Origin: Microbacteriaceae bacterium
GTDB lineage: Bacteria > Actinomycetota > Actinomycetes > Actinomycetales > Microbacteriaceae
Direction of reading: 5' to 3'
Length of the DNA stretch: 17,359 bases
Assembly (NCBI GenBank): GCA_022701925.1
Contig: JAKONM010000228.1
Location: forward strand, 1-17,359
In this document: one piece after another, positions 1-6,376 of the stretch
Layout: the number at the start of each line of letters is the position of its first letter
Position numbering within the stretch: the stretch's first letter is position 1
The notes under the pieces: model-generated
What the model saw: the letters and a program-made list of their open reading frames with translations, nothing else
Told to the model about the DNA's origin: nothing
The model's database searches: none
Translations under genes and position numbers: made by a program

Positions 1-123
1 GAGCAGTACCTGACGGCGCTGCTGGAGGACCTGGGCCTCGACGCCGCGGACGACGTGCGCCCCGTCGGATCCGACCCGCTGGGGGGCCCCTTCCCGGAAG
101 GCCCGCTCGGCGAGGTGTGGTGA
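1..123 (+). CDS. C-terminal end of an unidentified protein (partial)
   Basis: An open frame enters from the left edge in frame 1 and ends at a TGA at 121-123, giving 40 residues. The tail is acidic, then Gly/Pro-rich (PLGGPFPEGPLGEVW at the end). I recognise no family. That it is a real gene end is inferred from the open frame and from the perfect inverted repeat that starts 18 nt after the stop and would serve as a terminator. The gene converges on the CsbD-type gene. Confidence 0.5.
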   Translation, partial: EQYLTALLEDLGLDAADDVRPVGSDPLGGPFPEGPLGEVW

Positions 124-141
124 CGCCGCCGCGGACGGCGG

Positions 142-180
142 GAGCCGGGGAGCGCACCCATCGGCGCGCGTCCCCGGCTC
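142..180. terminator. Bidirectional hairpin between convergent genes
   Basis: A perfect 10-bp inverted repeat, GAGCCGGGGA (142-151) and TCCCCGGCTC (171-180), encloses a 19-nt loop that can form a further 4-bp GCGC stem. It sits 18 nt after the plus-strand stop (123) and 12 nt after the minus-strand CsbD stop (193). There is no T-run on either side, so intrinsic termination would be of the actinobacterial stem-only kind. Confidence 0.6.
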
Positions 181-192
181 GTCACCCGGGCC

Positions 193-366
193 TCAGTGCC
201 CGAGCTCGTCCTTCGCCTTCTCGGTCCGCAGGCGACCCTCGCCCATGGCCTGGTCCTTCTGGCCCTGCGCGGTCAGCTCGGCGTCGTCGGTGTGCTTGCC
301 GACGGTCTCCTCGGCCTTGCCCGCGACCTTCTGGACGACGTCCTTGGCCTTGTCTCCGATGGACAT
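193..366 (-). CDS. CsbD family stress protein
   Basis: This 57-aa, highly charged, Lys/Glu/Gln-rich protein begins MSIGDKAKDVVQKVAGKAEE and ends RTEKAKDELGH. It matches the CsbD-like family: an N-terminal GDKAKG-type start, a repeated K-x-x-x-G-K-x-E-E pattern, and about 60 residues of mostly helical, soluble sequence. In Bacillus, CsbD is a general-stress (SigB) protein of unknown biochemical function. The ATG at 366 is supported by a strong Shine-Dalgarno, CAGGAGGA, 4 nt upstream. I could not recognise a stress sigma promoter with confidence. It lies downstream of the SDR gene with a 92-nt spacer that contains a hairpin, so it is probably transcribed separately. Confidence 0.9.
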   Translation of the reverse strand: MSIGDKAKDVVQKVAGKAEETVGKHTDDAELTAQGQKDQAMGEGRLRTEKAKDELGH

Positions 367-416
367 GTGCTCCTCCTGTTCCCGGGCCCTGCGCGGCACC
401 CGCGATCGAACGGTAT

Positions 417-448
417 TGAGCGGTTCCTGCGCGTGGGCCGACCGCTCA
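417..448 (-). terminator. Hairpin downstream of the SDR gene
   Basis: A perfect 8-bp inverted repeat, TGAGCGGT (417-424) and ACCGCTCA (441-448), has a 16-nt loop. It begins 10 nt after the SDR stop codon on the minus strand. No T-run follows. It probably separates the SDR transcript from csbD. Confidence 0.4.
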
Positions 449-458
449 GCGGAGGGGG

Positions 459-1280
459 TCAGCCCTGCGCCCGCTCCGACACGGGCTGCCACTCGCGCCA
501 GGTCGCCAGGCGGCCCTCGTAGTCCTTCTCGGCGATCGACAGCGGGCTCGAGCCGAAGAAGACCCGCAGCGGAGGCCGCTCCGCGTCGACGATCTCGAGG
601 ATCGGCCCGCGCGTGGCCTCCGGGTCCCCCTGGCCGCCGCTGCGGGCGGACCGCTGCTCCTGGGCCTTCTTCTTGAACTCCGCGTACGCGGGCAGGTCCG
701 TCGCGTGCTTGGCCGACGATCCGCCCCAGTCCGTGGAGAAGCCGCCCGGCTCGATGAGCGTCACGTGGATGCCGAAGTCGGCGACCTCCTGCGCGAGCGA
801 CTGCGAGATGCCCTCCAGGGCCCACTTCGACGCGTGGTAGGCGCCGACCAGCGGGAACGCGCTGATGCCGCCGATGGAGGACACCTGGATGATGTGGCCG
901 CTCCCCTGCTCGCGCATGCCGGGCAGCACGGCCTGCGTCACCCACACCGCACCGAAGAGGTTGGTCTCCAGCTGGTCGCGCAGCTCCTGCTCCGACACCT
1001 CCTCCACCATGCCGAACTGGCCGTAGCCGGCGTTGTTGACCGCCACGTCGATGCGCCCGAAGCGCTCCTGGGCGGCCTTCACCGCGGCGCCGACGGCCTG
1101 CTTGTCCGTGACGTCCAGCTGCAGCGGCAGCACCGCGTCGCCGTAGCGCTCGACCAGGTCGGACAGCGAGTCCGTGCTCCTCGCCGTCGCTGCGACCCGG
1201 TCGCCGCGGTCGAGCGCCGCGATCGCCCACTCCCGCCCGAATCCCCTGGACGTGCCTGTGATGAACCACACCTTCTCCAT
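459..1280 (-). CDS. SDR family NAD(P)-dependent oxidoreductase
   Basis: This is a 273-aa classical short-chain dehydrogenase/reductase, a cytosolic enzyme that oxidises or reduces a carbonyl/alcohol group with NAD(P). The cofactor motif TGTSRGFG is at residues 8-15, NNAG at 82-85, the catalytic Ser at about 134-135, and YHASK (Tyr148, Lys152) completes the active site. EPGGF at 177-181 follows beta-6. The NNAGYGQFG stretch and overall pattern resemble the 17beta-HSD-like or retinol-dehydrogenase-like SDR group, but the substrate cannot be read from the sequence. The C-terminal 85 residues form the usual variable substrate lid. The ATG at 1280 has no clear Shine-Dalgarno; a weak GAGACT hexamer lies 6 nt before it. 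It is 57 nt downstream of the FAD-oxidoreductase gene on the same strand and may share its transcript. Confidence 0.9.
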   Translation of the reverse strand: MEKVWFITGTSRGFGREWAIAALDRGDRVAATARSTDSLSDLVERYGDAVLPLQLDVTDKQAVGAAVKAAQERFGRIDVAVNNAGYGQFGMVEEVSEQELRDQLETNLFGAVWVTQAVLPGMREQGSGHIIQVSSIGGISAFPLVGAYHASKWALEGISQSLAQEVADFGIHVTLIEPGGFSTDWGGSSAKHATDLPAYAEFKKKAQEQRSARSGGQGDPEATRGPILEIVDAERPPLRVFFGSSPLSIAEKDYEGRLATWREWQPVSERAQG

Positions 1281-1337
1281 GCCGGCAGTCTCGACCGGAC
1301 CGCCTGAGCGTCGCCGGACCGCGGGGTGCGAGTGCGC

Positions 1338-2780
1338 TCAACGCAAGGAGGGCGGCGTCCGGATGCCGAACTCGCGGCGGAGCAGCGACCGCGCCGCCAG
1401 GTACCCGCCCATGCCGTGCACGCCCGGACCCGGCGCGGCGGCGGCGGAGCACAGGTACAGGCGGTCGCCCACGTGCCAGGGGTCCGGGGAGGGCAGGGGG
1501 CGCGCGACCAGCTGGCGCAGGCTCACCGCCCCTGCCGCGATGTCCCCGCCGACGAGGTTCGGGTCCCACCGGCCGACGTCGGTGGCGCTCGACGCGCTGG
1601 AGGCCAGCACCAGGTCGCGGAAGCCGGGGGCGTCGCGCTCCACCGCCGCCGTGACCAGCTCGGTCGGGTCGAGGTCGGACCCCGCGGGCAGGTGCGTGTA
1701 GGCCCACAGCACGTGCTTGCCCGCCGGTGCGCGGGAGGGGTCGATGACGGTGGGCTGCGCGGCGAGCACGTAGGGCCGGTCGGGCACGAGGCCGGCCGCG
1801 ACCTCCCCCTCCGCCCGCGCGACGTCCGCCCGCGGGCCGCCGAGGTGCAGCGTGACGGCGTCGCGCAGGCGCTCGTCCCGCCACGGCACCGGGCCGTCCA
1901 GCGCGAAGTCGACCTTGCCCACGCCGTCCCCGAACCGCACGGTGCGCAGCCAGGCGCGCACCGGCGCGGCGATGCGCGCCGGCGCGATGCGCAGCAGTGC
2001 GGCGGTGCTGGTGTCGAGCACGGCCACCGCGCGGCGCGGCAGCTCCTCCACGGCCCCGACCGGCCGGCCCGTCTCGATGCGGCCGCCGTGCGCGACCAGG
2101 TCCGCCACCAGTGCGTCGACGATCGCGCCGGTGCCGCCGACGGGCACCGGCCAGCCGCCCGCGTGGCCCTGCACGGCCAGCGCCAGGCCGGCGGCCGCCG
2201 TGGAGAGGGACGGCATCGGGCGGATCGTGTGCGCCATGACGCCGGTCAGCAGCGCCGCCGCGTCCGGCTCCCGCCATCGCACGCCCCAGGCGGGCCCGCC
2301 CTGCTCCAGCACCGCCCTGCCGAACAGCGCGGCCGCGACCGGGTCCGGCGGCAGCCGCAGCACCGGCCCCGTGGTGAAGCGGCCCACCCGCTCCGCCCGG
2401 CGCACCAGCGGGCCCAGCAGGCGGTTCCAGGCGGGGCCGTCGACGCCGAGGTCCGCCGCGGTGCGGTCCAGGTCGCGCCAGGCGATGGCGGCGCGGCCGT
2501 CCGGCATCGGGTGCGCGTAGGAGATGGCGGGGGTGAGCATCGGCACCCGCCGCGTCAGCCCGAACCGGCGGAAGAACGGGGACGCGAGCGCCATCGGGTG
2601 CACCGCGGACCCCAGGTCGTGGCGGAAGCCCGGCAGCGTGGTCTCCGCGGTGCGCGCCGCCCCGCCGACCTGCTCGGCGCCCTCGAGCACCGTCACGGCG
2701 AGACCCTGGCGCGCCAGCGTCACGGCCGCGGCCAGGCCGTTGACGCCGGCGCCCACGACGACGACGTCCGGGCCGCTCAC
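1338..2780 (-). CDS. FAD-dependent oxidoreductase, phytoene desaturase-like
   Basis: This 480-aa protein has an N-terminal FAD-binding Rossmann fold: GAGVNG at residues 10-15, the ribose-binding Glu33, then GGAARTAE. A central GGWPVPVGGTGAI segment and a C-terminal APGPGVHGMGGYLAARSLL segment are the other FAD and substrate contacts. They are typical of the phytoene desaturase / retinol saturase-like amine-oxidase superfamily. These actinobacterial NAD(P)/FAD-dependent proteins are common, and their substrates are mostly unknown. No carotenoid genes are nearby, so a role in carotenoid synthesis is not supported. I chose the GTG at 2780 because GGGGGAGGGG lies just upstream; an in-frame start at 2819 would add 13 low-complexity residues and overlap the divergent gene. 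Only 47 nt separate it from the divergent acetyltransferase gene. Confidence 0.88.
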   Translation of the reverse strand: MSGPDVVVVGAGVNGLAAAVTLARQGLAVTVLEGAEQVGGAARTAETTLPGFRHDLGSAVHPMALASPFFRRFGLTRRVPMLTPAISYAHPMPDGRAAIAWRDLDRTAADLGVDGPAWNRLLGPLVRRAERVGRFTTGPVLRLPPDPVAAALFGRAVLEQGGPAWGVRWREPDAAALLTGVMAHTIRPMPSLSTAAAGLALAVQGHAGGWPVPVGGTGAIVDALVADLVAHGGRIETGRPVGAVEELPRRAVAVLDTSTAALLRIAPARIAAPVRAWLRTVRFGDGVGKVDFALDGPVPWRDERLRDAVTLHLGGPRADVARAEGEVAAGLVPDRPYVLAAQPTVIDPSRAPAGKHVLWAYTHLPAGSDLDPTELVTAAVERDAPGFRDLVLASSASSATDVGRWDPNLVGGDIAAGAVSLRQLVARPLPSPDPWHVGDRLYLCSAAAAPGPGVHGMGGYLAARSLLRREFGIRTPPSLR

Positions 2781-2814
2781 AGCCCCTCCCCCGCGGGCTG
2801 TCCGCGGCGGGGCG

Positions 2815-2820
2815 CACAAT
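2815..2820 (+). promoter_or_regulatory. Predicted -10 of the acetyltransferase gene
   Basis: CACAAT lies exactly 7 nt before the ATG at 2828, matching the spacing seen before several other genes here. No clear -35 is visible. Confidence 0.4.
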
Positions 2821-2827
2821 GGCGCCC

Positions 2828-3112
2828 ATGACGGACTTCACCACCCGGCACGACGCCGACGCCGCCCGCTACATCGCCGAGCTCGACGGGCAGCCGATCG
2901 GCGAGGCCGCCTACCGCGACGCCGACGGCCAGCGGGTCTTCACGCACACCGGGATCGCCCCGGAGCACGGCGGCCAGGGCTTCGGCACCCGCCTGGTGCG
3001 CGCGGCGCTCGACGACACCCGCGAGGCCGGGCTGACCCCGATCGGGCAGTGCTCGATGGTGCAGGCGTTCCTCGACAAGCACCCCGAGTACGCGCGCGCC
3101 GCCTCCGCCTGA
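2828..3112 (+). CDS. Small GNAT-fold N-acetyltransferase (YjdJ-like)
   Basis: This 94-aa protein is of the short GNAT type (Acetyltransf_CG). The acetyl-CoA-binding loop is HTGIAPEHGGQGFGTRLVRAAL, in which the GGQGFGT part is the Q/RxxGxG/A motif. The downstream GQCSMVQAFLDKHPEY matches the family's conserved C-x-x-V-x-x-a-hhxxHPEY end. Family members are about 90-100 aa and acetylate unknown substrates in the cytosol. Two in-frame ATGs exist (2819 and 2828). I prefer 2828 because a -10-like CACAAT lies 7 nt before it and the protein then starts MTDFTTRHD, like its relatives. It is followed 21 nt later by the FBP-domain gene. Confidence 0.85.
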   Translation: MTDFTTRHDADAARYIAELDGQPIGEAAYRDADGQRVFTHTGIAPEHGGQGFGTRLVRAALDDTREAGLTPIGQCSMVQAFLDKHPEYARAASA

Positions 3113-3118
3113 CCCGCC

Positions 3119-3124
3119 TAGGCT
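3119..3124 (+). promoter_or_regulatory. Predicted -10 of the FBP-domain gene
   Basis: TAGGCT lies 9 nt before the ATG at 3134, just after the upstream gene's stop. It fits TAnnnT, and the transcript would have at most a 2-3 nt leader. No Shine-Dalgarno is present. Confidence 0.4.
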
Positions 3125-3133
3125 CTCCGCTCG

Positions 3134-3625
3134 ATGCAGCCGGTGACCGAGGACCAGATCCGCGACTCGTTCGTCAACACGAGCGCGGGCGACGCGAAGC
3201 GGCTGCCCATGCCCGGGCTCCACGAGGTGGTGTGGGACGAGCGGGAGTACCTGGGGTGGCACGACGCCAAGGCCCCGCAGCGGGCCTACCTGACGGTGTG
3301 GCGCGACGGTCATCCGATCTCCATGGTCCTGCGCGCCGCGGAGCACCGGGTGCGGCCGGGCATCAGCGCGATGTGCTCGCTGTGCCACATGCCGCAGCCG
3401 GGGCCGCAGGTCGTGCTGTTCTCCGCGCCGCGCTCGGGCGACGCGGGCCGCAAGGGCGACACGGTGGGCACGTACATCTGCGCCGACCTGGGCTGCTCCG
3501 CGATCATCCGCATCGCGCCGCCGGCGGCACCGATGCAGCTGCCGCCGGAGGAGGTCGTGCAGCGCCGCATCAGCGGGCTGCGCGACCGCGTCGAGGCGTT
3601 CACCGCGAGCGTCCTGGCCGTCTGA
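3134..3625 (+). CDS. FBP-domain (EF-G-binding, FusB-like) zinc protein
   Basis: This 163-aa protein matches the FBP_C/FusB-type domain along its full length. An N-terminal helical part has FVNTSAGDAKRLPMP, then WDEREYLGWHDAKAPQRAYL. A treble-clef zinc site follows with CSLC (Cys81, Cys84) and YICADLGCS (Cys116, Cys121). The VGTYIC-DL-CS-x-x-R signature is strongly typical. In staphylococci, FusB/FusC proteins bind elongation factor G, help it leave the ribosome and protect it from fusidic acid. Actinobacterial FBP proteins are widespread and their role is mostly inferred, so a function at EF-G or the ribosome is likely but not shown here. The start lacks a Shine-Dalgarno and fits a leaderless transcript. 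It converges on the epimerase-like gene with only 6 nt between stops. Confidence 0.87.
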   Translation: MQPVTEDQIRDSFVNTSAGDAKRLPMPGLHEVVWDEREYLGWHDAKAPQRAYLTVWRDGHPISMVLRAAEHRVRPGISAMCSLCHMPQPGPQVVLFSAPRSGDAGRKGDTVGTYICADLGCSAIIRIAPPAAPMQLPPEEVVQRRISGLRDRVEAFTASVLAV

Positions 3626-3631
3626 CCGCGC

Positions 3632-4474
3632 TCAGCCCCGCAGCTCCTCCAGCAGCGAGGGCCGGGTCGGCCGCCAGCCGCCGATGGACCGGGCCTTCTC
3701 GCCGGTCGCCCGCTGGTCGAGCAGCAGGGCCTCGGCGAACGCGTCGCCCAGGCGCTGCCGGGTCGCCTGCGGCTCCTCCGGCGCGGTCTCGGCGCCCGAG
3801 GCCGCCGCGATCTCGGCCACGGCGGGGTTGTCGCCGCTGACGCCGAGCACGGAGCCGAACCCGCTGCCGGCCTCGAGCACCGCCACGTAGAGCTCGGCGA
3901 GGTCGTCGACGTGGACGGTGGTCCAGTGCTGCCGTCCGTCGCCGATCAGCAGGGTGCGGCCCGCGTCGTCCTTCGGGCCGTCGACCAGCATCGAGGCGAT
4001 GCCGCCACCGCCGCCGTGGACGATGCCGGGGTGCACGACGGTGAGCGGGAGGTCCGCCGTCTCCAGCAGCTCGATCACGCCGGGCCGCCACGCGGTCAGC
4101 GCCGGCGGGTCCATCGGGTCGGTCTCCTCGATCGCGTCGCCCGCGCCGTAGATCCAGACGCCGCCGGTGTGCACGTACGGCTTCCCGGTGCCGCCGAGCG
4201 CGTCGATCGCGGCCTGCGCGACGCGACGGTCGAAGCCCTCGGGGTCGTCGCCGTCGGAGGCCAGGTGGATCACGCCGTCCGCCTCGGCCATCAGCCGGGC
4301 GAGCGCACCGCCGTCCTGGAAGTCGACGACCGCACCCGTCGCCCCGCGCCCGCCCACCGCGCGGGCCTTCTCGTCGGAGCGGACGGCCGCGGTGACCGTG
4401 TGCCCGTGGGCGATCAGGGCGGGGAGGACGGAGGAGCCGATGTACCCGGTCGCGCCGGTGAGCAGGACGTGCAT
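3632..4474 (-). CDS. NAD(P)-dependent epimerase/dehydratase-like (atypical extended SDR)
   Basis: This 280-aa protein has an N-terminal Rossmann motif, TGATGYIGSSV (residues 6-16), VRSDEKA after beta-2, and a C-terminal HWTTVHVDDLAELYV segment (183-197) typical of extended SDRs and NAD-dependent epimerases. The usual catalytic YxxxK is missing. Its place holds TAWRPGVIELLE (127-138), as in atypical SDR subgroups that keep the fold. Chemistry is therefore uncertain, and a nucleotide-sugar substrate should not be assumed. An in-frame ORF extends 45 residues upstream, but that stretch overlaps the methyltransferase gene and is low complexity, so the ATG at 4474 is used. It begins 16 nt after the methyltransferase stop and is probably in the same operon. 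The Shine-Dalgarno (GTGGGG) is weak. Confidence 0.85.
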   Translation of the reverse strand: MHVLLTGATGYIGSSVLPALIAHGHTVTAAVRSDEKARAVGGRGATGAVVDFQDGGALARLMAEADGVIHLASDGDDPEGFDRRVAQAAIDALGGTGKPYVHTGGVWIYGAGDAIEETDPMDPPALTAWRPGVIELLETADLPLTVVHPGIVHGGGGGIASMLVDGPKDDAGRTLLIGDGRQHWTTVHVDDLAELYVAVLEAGSGFGSVLGVSGDNPAVAEIAAASGAETAPEEPQATRQRLGDAFAEALLLDQRATGEKARSIGGWRPTRPSLLEELRG

Positions 4475-4490
4475 GGGCCCCACGCTCGCA

Positions 4491-6014
4491 CTACGGGCTG
4501 AACGGGCGGTCGAAGGCGAGGAAGCCCTCGACGAGCAGCTCGCGCACGACGGGCAGGACCGCCGCGGAGGTGGGCGCCGCCGGGGCGTCGAGCAGGCGTG
4601 CGACCGCATCGAGGATCGGGCCCACCGCCAGCTCCCCGTCGCAGGCGCCCACGAGCGCCGCGGCGACCGTGTCGACGCGGCGCGTCCTCGCGAAGCCCGT
4701 GCCCTGCCGCAGCTCGATCACGGTCGGGTCGGCGTCGCCGGGCCAGTAGTGACGGTGCTCGGTCACGTCCGGGGCGACCCGCAGCACGGCGTCCCGCAGC
4801 CCCTCGTCGGACAGGGCGACGAGCCGGTCGTGCACCTCGAGGCCCGCCGCGATCGCCGCTCCGACGCCGCTGCCGACCGGGGTGTCCAGGTGCTCGAACC
4901 GGTGCAGGGTCGGCCGGTCCGCCGGCTTCCGCAGCGTCAGGTACCCGGCGCCGATCGCGGTGACGCCGCGCTCGGCGAAGTCGTCCAGCCACGCCCGCAC
5001 CAGGCGCCGGAACCGCGGCGTGCCGGCCTGCGCCCCGCCGTCGCGCACCCAGGTCTCGGCGTACTGGGCGGGGTCGAGCACGTCGCGCTGCACGACCCAC
5101 GCGTCCAGGCCCTGCGCCCACCCGAGCACCCGGCGGCGGGTCGCCTCGGCGTCGCCGTGCACCTCCCAGTTGCCGAGCAGCTGCGCCACGCCGCCCGGGC
5201 GCAGGTGCTGCGCCGCGCCGCGGACGACCGCCTCGACCAGTCCGTCGCCCCGGAACCCGCCGTCCCGGTAGGTGTAGGCCGGCACGCCGGCGCGGTCGCG
5301 CGGGGTGATGACGAAGGGCGGGTTGGAGACGATGCGGTCGAACCGCTCCCCCTCCACCGGGTCGTACAGCGAGCCCTCGCGGAGGTCCAGCGCGACGCCG
5401 TGCAGCGCGGCGTTCAGCCGGGCGAAGTCGAGCGCCCGGGCGGAGACGTCGGTGGCGACCACGCGGGCCGCGGTCCGGGCGGCCATCAGCGCCTGCACCC
5501 CGCTGCCCGTGCCCAGGTCGAGCACCGCCCCGTCGCCCGTGGGCACCAGGATCTGGGCGAGGGTCGAGGAGGCGGCGCCGGCGCCCAGCACGTGGTGCTC
5601 GGGCAGCTCGCCGCCCAGCGCGGTCTCGCCCTGGTCGGAGACGATCCACCAGGACGAGACGCCGGACTCGTCCGCGACCGCGTAGGGGCGCACGTCGACG
5701 AGGGGGCGCACCCGGTCGTCCTCCACCGCAACGAGGCCCAGCCCCACGGCGCCCTGCACGCCGAGCGCCGGCAGCGCCGCGGCGACCTCGTCGGCGGGTG
5801 CGGTCGCGCCCAGCACGAAGAGGCGCCCGAGCACCCCCGCCGGCGCCGCCGGCCCGTGCTCCAGCGCGGCCAGCGCCGGCTCGGGGTCGTCCCGGCCCAG
5901 GGCCTCGGCCGCGGTCCTGCCCCACGCCCGCTCCAGCCCCTCCACCGTGTACGGCGCGGCCGAGAGATCCGCGGCGAGCGCGGCGACGAGGGCGGGGTCC
6001 AGCGGCTGCGGCAT
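4491..6014 (-). CDS. Class I SAM-dependent methyltransferase, NPPF type
   Basis: This 507-aa protein has its SAM-binding core in the middle: motif I VLDLGTGSG (164-172), ATDVSARAL after beta-2, and IVSNPPFVI (228-236). The NPPF tetrapeptide is found in methyltransferases that modify planar nitrogen groups in proteins, rRNA or DNA (PrmC/HemK, RlmF, TrmN6 groups). The first 130 residues or so look like the N-terminal helical and SGVSSWWIVSDQGE domain seen in actinobacterial long-form methyltransferases (DUF7059-type). About 220 residues follow the core and are not recognised. The target is unknown. The ATG at 6014 is preferred over an in-frame ATG at 6119. The shorter form starts like a globular protein, and CAGGAT lies 6 nt upstream, readable either as a -10 or as a weak Shine-Dalgarno. 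The epimerase-like gene follows 16 nt downstream. Confidence 0.87.
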   Translation of the reverse strand: MPQPLDPALVAALAADLSAAPYTVEGLERAWGRTAAEALGRDDPEPALAALEHGPAAPAGVLGRLFVLGATAPADEVAAALPALGVQGAVGLGLVAVEDDRVRPLVDVRPYAVADESGVSSWWIVSDQGETALGGELPEHHVLGAGAASSTLAQILVPTGDGAVLDLGTGSGVQALMAARTAARVVATDVSARALDFARLNAALHGVALDLREGSLYDPVEGERFDRIVSNPPFVITPRDRAGVPAYTYRDGGFRGDGLVEAVVRGAAQHLRPGGVAQLLGNWEVHGDAEATRRRVLGWAQGLDAWVVQRDVLDPAQYAETWVRDGGAQAGTPRFRRLVRAWLDDFAERGVTAIGAGYLTLRKPADRPTLHRFEHLDTPVGSGVGAAIAAGLEVHDRLVALSDEGLRDAVLRVAPDVTEHRHYWPGDADPTVIELRQGTGFARTRRVDTVAAALVGACDGELAVGPILDAVARLLDAPAAPTSAAVLPVVRELLVEGFLAFDRPFSP

Positions 6015-6020
6015 CCGACG

Positions 6021-6026
6021 ATCCTG
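6021..6026 (-). promoter_or_regulatory. Possible -10 (or AGGA Shine-Dalgarno) of the methyltransferase gene
   Basis: On the minus strand CAGGAT lies 6 nt before the ATG at 6014. It matches the spacing of other proposed leaderless -10 boxes here, but its AGGA could also bind the ribosome. Confidence 0.3.
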
Positions 6027-6079
6027 CCGCACGGCGTGGACGCCGACGACGGAAGCCCTGGTCAGGAGGAGTTCCAGCA

Positions 6080-6121
6080 GGATGCGCGGCGCGGTCCGGG
6101 AGACCGTGACGCCGCGCATCC
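6080..6121. repeat. Long, near-perfect stem-loop in divergent region
   Basis: The arms GGATGCGCGGCG (6080-6091) and CGCCGCGCATCC (6110-6121) are a perfect 12-bp inverted repeat. Inside, CGGTC (6092-6096) pairs with GACCG (6102-6106) around a CGGGA loop, leaving a 3-nt bulge (6107-6109). In total 17 bp are paired in 42 nt. No gene ends nearby, so it is not an obvious terminator. There is an ATG on each strand inside the arms (6082 plus, 6119 minus), a by-product of the symmetry. Confidence 0.75.
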
Positions 6122-6129
6122 CGCGGCGT

Positions 6130-6153
6130 CGCGACCGTGTCGAACCGGTCGCG
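6130..6153. repeat. Second stem-loop in divergent region
   Basis: A perfect 8-bp inverted repeat, CGCGACCG (6130-6137) and CGGTCGCG (6146-6153), has the 8-nt loop TGTCGAAC. It starts 8 nt after the longer stem-loop. Flanking CCCGCGG (6120-6126) and CCGCGGG (6163-6169) could close an outer stem around it. Confidence 0.6.
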
Positions 6154-6266
6154 GGGCGGCCTCCGCGGGAATCGAGTGAAGAGAGCGAGCCGTCGCGGGG
6201 CCTGGTCCCGACTGTAGACGGGGCGGGCCCGCCGGCGCCCGTTCGGCGTGCGCCCCGTTCCGGGGG

Positions 6267-6285
6267 GATCCGGTCACGATCCGGT
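6267..6285. repeat. Two GATCCGGT direct repeats with 11-bp period
   Basis: GATCCGGT occurs at 6267-6274 and again at 6278-6285, one helical turn apart, about 90-110 bp upstream of the hydrolase start. This could be a tandem regulator site, or chance. Confidence 0.35.
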
Positions 6286-6364
6286 GCGCGGGGTCGCGGT
6301 CCGCGTCGTGCGGGCCGGGCGGCGGGTCGCCCCCGACCTGCACGGGAGGGGTCGCCGGATCCTC

Positions 6365-6370
6365 CAGAAT
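6365..6370 (+). promoter_or_regulatory. Predicted -10 of the hydrolase gene
   Basis: CAGAAT lies exactly 6 nt before the GTG at 6377. No Shine-Dalgarno precedes that GTG, so a leaderless mRNA is the simplest reading. No clear -35. Confidence 0.4.
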
Positions 6371-6376
6371 GTCCGA

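Larger units (their letters stand above)
6027..6364. other. Divergent intergenic region, no gene recognised
   Basis: These bases separate the minus-strand methyltransferase from the plus-strand lipoprotein hydrolase (362 nt in all between start codons). I see no credible coding frame. The stretch holds two adjacent strong inverted repeats (6080-6121 and 6130-6153), a 12-bp palindrome GGCGGGCCCGCC at 6222-6233, and a pair of GATCCGGT direct repeats. All of these lie upstream of both proposed promoters, so if the promoters are right they would act as DNA sites or belong to a separate RNA rather than to either mRNA leader. Confidence 0.6.

Noticed and set aside
371..460. ECF- or SigB-like promoter upstream of csbD (GGAAC and CGTT, or GTTC and GGGTG pairs).
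   Set aside because: The spacing between the boxes is far too short for either sigma type.
193..2844. An 883-residue minus-strand open frame spanning CsbD, SDR and oxidoreductase.
   Set aside because: Only its last 57 residues (CsbD) look like a protein. The rest is Arg/Gly/Ala-rich, is out of frame with the two recognised genes beneath it, and has no start signal.
6064..6084. AGGAGGA followed 11 nt later by an ATG (6082) on the plus strand, suggesting a gene in the divergent region.
   Set aside because: The reading frame is Arg/Pro/Ser-rich, does not stop before overlapping the hydrolase out of frame, and the ATG lies in the arm of a hairpin. The match to a ribosome site looks accidental.
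6015..6119. Upstream ATG at 6119 for the methyltransferase, adding 35 residues with a hydrophobic patch.
   Set aside because: The ATG is part of the palindrome arm, the added residues do not look like a signal peptide of a DNA/RNA/protein methyltransferase, and the 6014 start has a -10 or Shine-Dalgarno match.
4167..6179. 670-residue plus-strand open frame opposite the methyltransferase.
   Set aside because: Antisense shadow; the minus-strand protein has clear SAM-binding motifs.
6222..6233. GGCGGGCCCGCC palindrome as an operator.
   Set aside because: A 12-bp G/C-only palindrome is common by chance at this base composition, and nothing else marks it.
6248..6376. Upstream GTG at 6248 for the lipoprotein hydrolase.
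   Set aside because: It would place 43 Arg-rich residues before the signal peptide; the GTG at 6377 gives a normal lipoprotein signal with lipobox.
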